DNA from: Zetaproteobacteria bacterium
Lineage (GTDB): Bacteria > Pseudomonadota > Zetaproteobacteria > Mariprofundales > Mariprofundaceae
DNA length: 12,117 nt
Direction: 5' to 3'
Assembly: GCA_021545665.1 (NCBI GenBank)
Contig: JAJRTX010000316.1
Coordinates: forward strand, 1 to 12,117
Both the position numbers and the translations under genes were made by a program. The notes under the pieces were generated by a model. That model made no database searches. It worked only from the letters and a program-made list of their open reading frames with translations, and was not told where the DNA came from. Every line of letters begins with the position of its first letter. The first letter of the stretch is position 1. Below, piece by piece: positions 6,478 to 12,117 of this stretch.

Positions 6478-7251
6478 ATGCAGATGCATTGTTTATTTCA
6501 TATCAATCCTTTCCTCGCCATGCGGCTAATCACCGGCTTTCTTCTGCTGCTGGCCGCATCAGGTGCTGAAGCAGGCACTTTATCCATTATCGGACACAAC
6601 CGCTGGGTACAGGTTGCTGACGTTTATGATGGTGACACATTCCGCACCAGCAAGGGTGAAAAAGTGCGTCTGCTGGGTATCAACACACCGGAAATAGCCT
6701 ACAACGACAAACCGGGGCAGCCCATGGGAAATGTGGCAAAACAGCGTTTGACAGAACTCCTTTCTGGCAGACTCGTACAACTGCAAACGGATAAGGAGAA
6801 ACGTGATACTTATGGTCGCACCCTGGCTCATATTTTTCTGCGCAACGGCACCTGGATTAATGCCCAATTAGTACGCGAAGGACTTGCACATGTTTATATC
6901 TTTGCACCTAATTTCCGCCGGGTTAACGCGTTGATGCGGGCAGAAGCAGAGGCTCGCATTAATAAACGGGGCATCTGGCAAACCGAATACTTTCGAATGC
7001 TGGATGGAAAAACGGTTTCAAAGCGTCATATCGGACAGTTTCGTCTTATCGAAGGCGTTGTCTCCAGTGCCGGAAACTGGAGATTCCGGCTTGAAAAACT
7101 ACATGTCAGTATACCCCGTAAATTTCGCCAGTGGTTCAAAAACGAAAAAGTTGTACGTAATGGGGAAAAAGTGATCATTCATGGTAAGATACGGCTATCC
7201 AGCAAAGGCCAGCTCTACATAGCCTTACATTCGCCTGCTGACCTAGAATAA
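6478..7251 (+). CDS. Exported staphylococcal-nuclease-like (SNase) endonuclease
   Basis: The reading frame extends back into pyrD, but ATG 6478 is preferred because it follows GGGGTGGA by 7 bases; ATG 6520 would also retain the signal. The 257-residue product begins with a signal peptide (MRLITGFLLLLAASGAEA, cleavage before GTL). Residues 40-170 form an SNase (thermonuclease) domain: DGDT at 51-54, Arg64 in RLLGINTPE, Glu72, and Arg114 in YGRTLAHIF. These match the catalytic Arg-Glu-Arg set of staphylococcal nuclease. Asn69 replaces the calcium-binding Asp40 of that enzyme, which may weaken metal binding. About 85 C-terminal residues with strands like FRLIEGVV and KVIIHGKI may form an OB-like add-on. 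It probably cleaves DNA or RNA in the periplasm or outside the cell. The M48 peptidase gene starts 19 bases downstream. Confidence 0.85.
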   Translation: MQMHCLFHINPFLAMRLITGFLLLLAASGAEAGTLSIIGHNRWVQVADVYDGDTFRTSKGEKVRLLGINTPEIAYNDKPGQPMGNVAKQRLTELLSGRLVQLQTDKEKRDTYGRTLAHIFLRNGTWINAQLVREGLAHVYIFAPNFRRVNALMRAEAEARINKRGIWQTEYFRMLDGKTVSKRHIGQFRLIEGVVSSAGNWRFRLEKLHVSIPRKFRQWFKNEKVVRNGEKVIIHGKIRLSSKGQLYIALHSPADLE

Positions 7252-7270
7252 TTGATTTGGAGGCTTTTTC

Positions 7271-8725
7271 ATGATCCGTTACTTCCGCTTCCTACTGATA
7301 CTTTCCGTTTTGCTTGGCTCATGCGCAAAAAATCCTGCCAGTGGGAATCAGGATTTTGTGATGATAAGTGAGAAACAGGAACTGGCGATCGGGCAACAGC
7401 TTTTTCATGAAATGGAAAAGAATTTGCTGTTGCTGCCGAAAAAAGATCCGCTGGCGGTATATGTGGATCAGGTTGGTCAGAAAGTAGCGACCACTTCAGA
7501 TCGGCCTGAACTCTTTTACCGCTTCTATGTTGTAGATGATGCAACAATCAATGCTTTCGCCCTGCCCGGCGGGTACATCTTCATCCACCGTGGACTGGTT
7601 AATCACATGAATAATGAAGCTGAACTGGCTGCAGTGCTGGGACATGAGGTCGGGCACGTCACAGCACGGCATGCAGTTCAGCAAATGTCCAAAGCACAGG
7701 CTTATCAACTGGGTATGGCTATCACTTCTATTTTTGTTCCCATACCTCAGGGAGCAGGTATGCTGACTAATTTAATGGCCGCAGCAATATTACAGGGTTT
7801 TGGCCGTGATGCTGAACTGCAATCGGATGAACTGTCGATCAAATATCTGACAAGAGCTGGCTATGACCCAAACGCTACCATCGGAATCTTAAAAACACTG
7901 AAACGACTCGATGATCTGGATACAAAAGAGAAAAAAGATGCTGGTGAAAAAGTAGAAAAATACCATGGTGCTTTCTCAAGCCATCCGGAAACTGCAAGCA
8001 GGATTAGGGAAGCCATTGCGGAAGCAGCTTCCCGGCAGGTTCATTCAGATTTAGTGAACCGCAGAGCCTTGCTTACTAAAGTGGATGGGTATCCCTATGG
8101 GGACAGCAGTGAACAGGGTGCTATAGTAGGTAGACGTTTTTTGCACCCTGATCTTGGCATTCAACTGAAATTTCCTGAAGACTGGGTCATTACCAATACA
8201 CCTGCGGCCCTGACTGCGCGGATCAGACAGCAAAAAGTTTATTTCCAATTACAGGCGAAGGACTTACAGCTACGGCAAAGTGCAGAAGAGATTCTGAAAG
8301 ACATGTTCACTGACCGGCATATCAGCAACATTGAAACAAAAACCACCCGTGGCATGTCCTATGCGCACGCCTATATCAACCAGTCCGCACCTCATGTCAG
8401 CACAGCCAGGATTGATGCCAACATCTTTCTCATAGGCAGCAAAGCTTTTTCATTATTAATGTGGAGCGAACGTGACGCATTCGATAAATATACAGGCATG
8501 TTTAAACAAATCGTCAACAGTTTCAGAGATTATGATAAAAAAAGAGATGGTGATATCCCAAGAATAAAGCTGCACGTATGGAAGGCTGGTGATTCATGGA
8601 AAAAACTGGCGCAGGAAAATCACAATATCCTTGGCAGGTTTACTGCCGATAAAATTGCAGCTCTCAACGGCATGGAACTCAGCGAACGGCCACGCAATGG
8701 ACAATTGGTAAAAACTGTTCATTAG
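7271..8725 (+). CDS. M48-family zinc metalloprotease lipoprotein with a LysM-like C-terminus
   Basis: This 484-residue protein is a predicted envelope protease of the BepA/LoiP type that acts in outer-membrane protein quality control. GGAGG lies about 8 bases before ATG 7271. The N-terminus is a lipoprotein signal with lipobox LGSC, so Cys18 is likely lipidated. The M48 zinc site is HEVGH at 125-129, with the third ligand Glu182 in AELQSDE. NAFALPGGYIFIHRGLV upstream is typical of the family. A TPR-free middle region follows, then about 55 C-terminal residues (KLHVWKAGDSWKKLAQ to GQLVKTV) resembling a LysM-type domain for peptidoglycan contact. BepA instead carries TPR repeats, so this is a related but different architecture. 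It may be co-transcribed with the SNase gene. Confidence 0.9.
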   Translation: MIRYFRFLLILSVLLGSCAKNPASGNQDFVMISEKQELAIGQQLFHEMEKNLLLLPKKDPLAVYVDQVGQKVATTSDRPELFYRFYVVDDATINAFALPGGYIFIHRGLVNHMNNEAELAAVLGHEVGHVTARHAVQQMSKAQAYQLGMAITSIFVPIPQGAGMLTNLMAAAILQGFGRDAELQSDELSIKYLTRAGYDPNATIGILKTLKRLDDLDTKEKKDAGEKVEKYHGAFSSHPETASRIREAIAEAASRQVHSDLVNRRALLTKVDGYPYGDSSEQGAIVGRRFLHPDLGIQLKFPEDWVITNTPAALTARIRQQKVYFQLQAKDLQLRQSAEEILKDMFTDRHISNIETKTTRGMSYAHAYINQSAPHVSTARIDANIFLIGSKAFSLLMWSERDAFDKYTGMFKQIVNSFRDYDKKRDGDIPRIKLHVWKAGDSWKKLAQENHNILGRFTADKIAALNGMELSERPRNGQLVKTVH

Positions 8726-8794
8726 GAGCTACTTGCAAAAGTTCGGGAGGGAAAGCAGATCGCCATTCACGACTTTTGCAAGCGACTCTTAGGA
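8722..8794. mobile_element. Candidate MITE or REP-like palindrome between convergent genes
   Basis: CTTGCAAAAGT at 8732-8742 pairs perfectly with ACTTTTGCAAG at 8772-8782 around a 29-base loop, and pairing continues weakly outward. The block is bounded by TTAGGA at 8722-8727 and again at 8789-8794, which could be a 6-base target duplication. The left copy overlaps the M48 stop codon. No T-run follows, so it is not a typical terminator, although it might slow transcription between the convergent genes. No transposase gene is present. Confidence 0.45.
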
Positions 8795-8796
8795 CA

Positions 8797-9411
8797 CTAG
8801 TAATCATTAATGACGGGCGGAGCCTCATGTAACAAAGCATGCTGCATCTGTTGCATATATCCTTCAAAAAAATGCCCTGCACCTTCAATACGATGGAATA
8901 TGACTGAATCCTGACTGCTCACCCAATCAGACACCTTACCAAAAGGAACAATTTCGTCCGTAGTTCCGGCAATCACAGTTATCGGGGTCATATTTCCAGT
9001 CATGAAATCAAATGGCCACAGATTCACAGCAGGTGCCACTGCAAAGAGACGAGATACACGCTTATCGTATCTGGCCGCCCTTAAACCGGCATAACAACCA
9101 AATGAAAACCCGGCCAGCCACAAGGGAGAAATAGCATGTTTGCTGTGCATCCAGTCCAGCGCAGCTACAACATCATTCGCTTCTCCACACCCGTTGTCCC
9201 ATGATCCTTCGGACAACTCAACGCCGCGAAAATTAAAACGCAATACTGAACAGCCTGCGTCTTCAAAAGTACGCCCCATCCGGTACACAACCTTATTATG
9301 CATTGATCCACCATGTTGCGGATGCGGATGACACACTACAACTGCAGCCTGACCACCATCTCCGGACTTATACAATGCTTGCAGCTTCCCCACAGGCCCG
9401 TCTATAAACAA
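8797..9411 (-). CDS. Alpha/beta hydrolase of the COG2945 type
   Basis: This 204-residue cytosolic hydrolase has the conserved oxyanion-side motif HPHPQHGGSMHNKVV at 28-42, the nucleophile elbow GFSFG with Ser103, Asp152 in GTTDEIVP and His180 in GAGHFF, so a complete Ser-Asp-His triad is visible. The family is predicted to hydrolyse esters or related bonds; no substrate is known. The start is uncertain. TTG 9411 is the first usable codon in the recognisable domain, there is no in-frame ATG upstream, and the open frame extends to a stop near 9472. A further 20 or so N-terminal residues from a rare start cannot be excluded. It is the last gene of the leftward series. Confidence 0.85.
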   Translation of the reverse strand: MFIDGPVGKLQALYKSGDGGQAAVVVCHPHPQHGGSMHNKVVYRMGRTFEDAGCSVLRFNFRGVELSEGSWDNGCGEANDVVAALDWMHSKHAISPLWLAGFSFGCYAGLRAARYDKRVSRLFAVAPAVNLWPFDFMTGNMTPITVIAGTTDEIVPFGKVSDWVSSQDSVIFHRIEGAGHFFEGYMQQMQHALLHEAPPVINDY

Positions 9412-9444
9412 GACAGTACGCGCCGATGTAGATTCAAACCAGCG

Positions 9445-9492
9445 TTTCCTGATAAGAACTCTCCGAAAACCTCACCCTTATCTTTCCTGATA
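9445..9492. repeat. 10-bp direct repeat upstream of the alpha/beta hydrolase
   Basis: TTTCCTGATA occurs at 9445-9454 and again at 9483-9492, a spacing of 38 bases. GATAAG at 9451-9456 and CTTATC at 9477-9482 form a short inverted repeat between them. These could be paired binding sites in the hydrolase leader, but chance is possible. No gene is seen in 9412-9602. Confidence 0.35.
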
Positions 9493-9602
9493 GAACCAAT
9501 ACTGACCACTTACAGGCTTCTCTTACTGTATCGAAATTGGGAATAGCATGGAGACCAAACAATTAAAATCTCCTTGACAGAAAAAACATCACACTTATTA
9601 GA

Positions 9603-10202
9603 TTAGCTGCTCTTCTTGCGTATAAAGGCGAAAAATTCCTGAGTATCACCCGATTGCAGTGGTGTCACAACCATTTCAACCACAAATTCAGTACCATCCC
9701 GACACAAAACCTGCGTATAAACTGGCTTGTACAGCCAGGGGCCGACGCTATTTTCCTTATAATCTTTCAACCCTTTTCGATGCGCACTTCTCTGTCGTTC
9801 AGGAATAATAATCTCTGCAAGCGACTGTCCCATAACTTCATTCATCTGCCAGCCAAACAACATTTCAGCACTTCTGTTCCAGCCGGTGATTTTGCCTTCT
9901 TCATCCATGCCTACATAGGCATCATAAGTGTTATCTATAATTTTATGTAGACGATCCCTTTCCCTGTGCAGACGTTGCTGAAAAGCATGCTGTTGATTAA
10001 GGCCTCGTTGAGCCAGCAAACCAAAACCTACAAACACCATAGAAATCATGGTTCGCATCCAGATTTCATGTGGTTCGGTGCTGAACAGGCTATTGAAGAA
10101 GCTTTTGCTGCCAAACAGAAATGCTTCGATCATAGCCTCAAAAGGCCAGTACAATATGGCAACCACAATACCCAAACTGGTTAACCCCATTCGCTGCAAC
10201 AT
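9603..10202 (-). CDS. Membrane-anchored PAS sensor protein without an output domain
   Basis: This 199-residue protein has two likely membrane segments, at about 9-29 and 51-65, then a charged helix (QQRLHRERDRLHKIIDNTYDA) typical of a coiled linker. A PAS domain follows from about 88 to 196. The PAS core shows VGMDEEGKITGWNRSAEMLFGW, then LAEIIIPERQR and a C-terminal strand set (EFVVEMVVTPLQ, EFFAFIRKK). No histidine kinase, GGDEF or methyl-accepting domain follows, so it cannot signal alone in a classical way; it may partner another protein or sense a ligand or redox state. GGAGG at 10208-10212 supports ATG 10202. It starts 50 bases after the RibD-like gene ends. Confidence 0.85.
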   Translation of the reverse strand: MLQRMGLTSLGIVVAILYWPFEAMIEAFLFGSKSFFNSLFSTEPHEIWMRTMISMVFVGFGLLAQRGLNQQHAFQQRLHRERDRLHKIIDNTYDAYVGMDEEGKITGWNRSAEMLFGWQMNEVMGQSLAEIIIPERQRSAHRKGLKDYKENSVGPWLYKPVYTQVLCRDGTEFVVEMVVTPLQSGDTQEFFAFIRKKSS

Positions 10203-10252
10203 CTATCCTCCGAAAGTAGTAACATTCTCAAAGCGAACATACTCGAATGCCA

Positions 10253-11068
10253 TTAGAGACTCAATACATAATCGGCGAAAAGTTGCGCTGATGAGGCCAT
10301 TTGATCCAGATAAAGTGAACGCAATTCCAGTTGGGCTGCATTTCCAATATCGCCTTCTACTATTGTGTGAAATGCATTGCCTCCAAGCAAGCTACAATAC
10401 GTTGATAAAAACATACGATCCAACACATGATCTGCGAGCAGTGTCCGATGCACCTGCGGTCCGGCAATCATATAAGCACTTCGATAACCCTTCTCGATCA
10501 GCAACTGTCTGAGTGCAAGGCCTTCAACAACTTTTCTTCCAGCCACACATACTGTTACACCACACGACTGCAGTAGTTCCAGTTTTCTCCTGTCAGCCTG
10601 CTGGCTGGTTAATATTGTCACACATCTATCCTGCATTTTCTCCAATGCCTGAACTGGAACATCCAGACTGTTGGATAACACCATCACATCCGGCTGCCTG
10701 TTTAAGCCCTGCCCCCTTCTCCATTCGAATAAATCAGCATACTCAGGTGAGCTTCCCACAGGCAGAAAATCCTGTGCTTTTCCCTTTATCAACTGACGAA
10801 AATAACGTGCCGATGTCAAGACTACATCAGACTGTGCCGCCAGTTCCTGATACAAACGCCAATCCCGTTTATTAGCAATGGATTCCGGCACTATATATTC
10901 GCCGGATTCGGCCTCAGGCACTGAAATACGACCATCCAGACTGGTGATATAATTGGAATAAATGAGGACATCATCCTCTGCTGCCTGCCGATGCAAGTTC
11001 AGATTAAGATAAAGCCCCTGCAAAGCAGTCTGCTGTTGTGGGGCCGGATATAAACGCAACACTGTCAT
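10253..11068 (-). CDS. RibD C-terminal-domain (dihydrofolate-reductase-like) reductase
   Basis: This 271-residue protein matches the RibD_C fold, which in riboflavin synthesis reduces the ribosylamino-pyrimidine intermediate with NADPH. Visible landmarks are IYSNYITSLDGRIS near 36-49, the SDVVLTSARYFRQL helix, a Gly-rich cofactor region, and AGPQVHRTLLADHVLDRMFLSTY with LLGG near 202-229. The deaminase half of RibD is absent, so it is a stand-alone reductase. Such proteins are often of unknown substrate, and a riboflavin role is not certain. The start at ATG 11068 follows the small ORF's stop codon by 16 bases, so co-translation with the small ORF is likely. Confidence 0.85.
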   Translation of the reverse strand: MTVLRLYPAPQQQTALQGLYLNLNLHRQAAEDDVLIYSNYITSLDGRISVPEAESGEYIVPESIANKRDWRLYQELAAQSDVVLTSARYFRQLIKGKAQDFLPVGSSPEYADLFEWRRGQGLNRQPDVMVLSNSLDVPVQALEKMQDRCVTILTSQQADRRKLELLQSCGVTVCVAGRKVVEGLALRQLLIEKGYRSAYMIAGPQVHRTLLADHVLDRMFLSTYCSLLGGNAFHTIVEGDIGNAAQLELRSLYLDQMASSAQLFADYVLSL

Positions 11069-11084
11069 CTAAAATCAGGCTTCC

Positions 11085-11222
11085 TTATTGAAATTTATTT
11101 TTTAAATCACGCCTGGATTCCACACACCGTGCCACATCCTCCCAGCCCTGCGTGGAAAGCGGACACTCAAAATTTTCACGCTTATCCTTTGCCAGTCCGT
11201 ACTGAACCAGACAGGTTCGCAT
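11085..11222 (-). CDS. Small 45-residue hypothetical protein with three cysteines
   Basis: A short open frame runs from ATG 11222 to TAA 11085. It has a strong ribosome binding site, AGGAG, about 6 bases upstream of the ATG. The product begins MRTCLVQYGLAK, contains ECPLSTQGWEDVARCVESR and ends KNKFQ. It has Cys4, Cys20 and Cys33 and many charged residues, with no signal or membrane segment. Three Cys could hold a metal or disulfide, but no known motif is recognised. It directly precedes the RibD-like gene on the same strand, with a 16-base gap, which supports expression. It may be missed by annotators because of its size. Function unknown. Confidence 0.6.
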   Translation of the reverse strand: MRTCLVQYGLAKDKRENFECPLSTQGWEDVARCVESRRDLKNKFQ

Positions 11223-11246
11223 AGTTTTCTCCTGTAAGCGACCTCA

Positions 11247-11540
11247 GTGCGCCTAGCCAATAAAATTAAATGGAACAGGACACTGGCTGTAGATTAAGTC
11301 AGAATTAGCAGCTTGTTAACCCGCAATATTCATGAATCTCTGAGATGATTGTATTAGACCTTTGTTTGCAACGGATTCCGAAGAAGGCGAGCGTAGCCAT
11401 CATGCATGCAGACAACTGATCAGGTGAATTCGCTTGCGAAGAGAATATCCCCTGGGGGGCAAGATGAAGATGGTGCTCTGGGTGTGAAGGATTCGTTACA
11501 AACCAAGGAACAAGCAAGGACTCGGCAGCATTGATGAATA
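11247..11540 (+). ncRNA. Candidate structured RNA upstream of map
   Basis: No convincing gene fills the 338-base gap 11223-11560. CCTTTGTTTGCAACGGATTCC at 11359-11379 can pair with GGATTCGTTACAAACCAAGG at 11489-11508, giving about 19 pairs with two mismatches and one bulge. Inside it lie smaller stems, including GGC/GCC near 11386-11398 and CCCC/GGGG near 11448-11457. The left part begins with GTGCGCC at 11247, the same letters that open some group II introns. The domain V hairpin of such introns is not seen, so a 5' intron remnant or a different regulatory RNA is possible. The strand is assumed from map. The boundaries are estimates. Confidence 0.35.
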
Positions 11541-11560
11541 ATGTGGGTTAAGGAGTGACT

Positions 11561-12117
11561 GTGGTTACAATTAAAACAGCGAAAGAAATCGAAGCAATGA
11601 GACCGGCCTGCCTCCATGCGGCTGATACGCTGGTTATGATCGAACCCTATATTAAATCTGGTATCAGCACGGATGAAATAAACGACCTCGTACATGAGTT
11701 CACTATCAAAGCAGGCGGCATCCCTGCCCCGCTGAATTATCATGGCTTCCCTAAATCCGTCTGCACTTCAGTCAACCATGTGGTTTGTCACGGTATTCCG
11801 AGTCAAAAGAAACTGCATGACGGTGATATCGTCAATGTCGATGTCACCACCATTCTGGATGGCTGGCATGGAGATACCAGTAAAACTTTTTTTGTCGGTG
11901 AGCCAAAAGTACGCGCCCGAAAAGTAACAGAAGTGGCAAAGCGCGCTCTGGAAATCGGCATTGAAACAGTCAGACCAGGTGCAACCCTTGGCGACATCGG
12001 TTTTGCCATTCAGTCGTTCACCGAAGCTCAAAAATGCTCAATTGTGCGCGAATACTGTGGCCATGGCATTGGCAGGGTTTTTCATGAAGAACCACAGGTA
12101 TTACACTATGGCAAGCC
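11561..12117 (+). CDS. map: Methionine aminopeptidase type I (3' end outside window)
   Basis: The 185 visible residues are the N-terminal two-thirds of a type I methionine aminopeptidase, which removes the initiator Met from new proteins with a dinuclear metal site. The frame continues past the right edge. Landmarks are the KEIEAMRPACLHAADTL opening helix, His77 in CHGIPS, the metal ligands Asp94 (VNVDVTTILDGW) and Asp105 (GDTSKTFFVG), and His168 in CGHGIGRVFHEEP. The last two Glu ligands would lie past the window end. The start is GTG 11561, with AAGGAG 6 bases upstream; another in-frame GTG at 11555 lies too close to it. It diverges from the small ORF/RibD-like genes. Confidence 0.93.
   Translation, partial: MVTIKTAKEIEAMRPACLHAADTLVMIEPYIKSGISTDEINDLVHEFTIKAGGIPAPLNYHGFPKSVCTSVNHVVCHGIPSQKKLHDGDIVNVDVTTILDGWHGDTSKTFFVGEPKVRARKVTEVAKRALEIGIETVRPGATLGDIGFAIQSFTEAQKCSIVREYCGHGIGRVFHEEPQVLHYGK

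Noticed and set aside
7269..7547. A minus-strand 92-codon frame opposite the M48 gene
   Set aside because: It is antisense to a strongly supported gene and has no motif or plausible ribosome binding site.
11406..11534. A 42-residue + strand frame beginning MQTTDQVNS, upstream of map
   Set aside because: No ribosome binding site lies before its ATG, and it falls inside the region with strong RNA pairing, so a non-coding role fits better.

Overview
The window looks like chromosomal DNA of a Gram-negative proteobacterium. Evidence is the lipoprotein and exported-protein signals, a YciK-like reductase, a SYLF/YSC84 lipid-binding protein, an M48 lipoprotein peptidase, a class 1B dihydroorotate dehydrogenase and a type I methionine aminopeptidase. 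The species cannot be fixed from the sequence. No tRNA, rRNA, CRISPR array or transposase gene was seen.

Layout. (1) Positions 1-330 hold the 3' end of a protein with a PD-(D/E)xK-like nuclease motif, cut by the window edge. (2) At 415-1904 a YciK-type reductase gene (+) converges on a SYLF-domain exported protein gene (-). (3) At 2101-5241 four genes run tightly on the + strand: a short DnaQ/epsilon-like 3'-5' exonuclease, an RNase J-like metallo-beta-lactamase nuclease, an unrecognised protein with a PD-(D/E)xK nuclease signature, and a small HAD phosphatase. This block is visibly more AT-rich than the DNA to its right, is flanked by intergenic DNA rich in short repeats, and is the best candidate for an undescribed (possibly defence or nucleic-acid-repair) module. 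(4) At 5478-8725 lie pyrD, an exported staphylococcal-nuclease homologue and an M48 lipoprotein peptidase, all +. (5) At 8797-11222 lies a leftward series: a 45-residue small ORF with a good ribosome binding site, a RibD C-terminal-domain reductase, a membrane-anchored PAS protein and an alpha/beta hydrolase. (6) A 338-base gap at 11223-11560 contains a long imperfect helix that suggests a structured RNA. It is followed by map, which runs off the right edge.

How the genes might work together. The 2101-5241 cassette combines three predicted nuclease folds with one phosphatase, with short gaps and one 8-base overlap, so co-expression is likely. A shared role in processing nucleic-acid ends, or in attacking foreign nucleic acid, is an inference. 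The remaining genes are ordinary metabolic or envelope genes without one common pathway.
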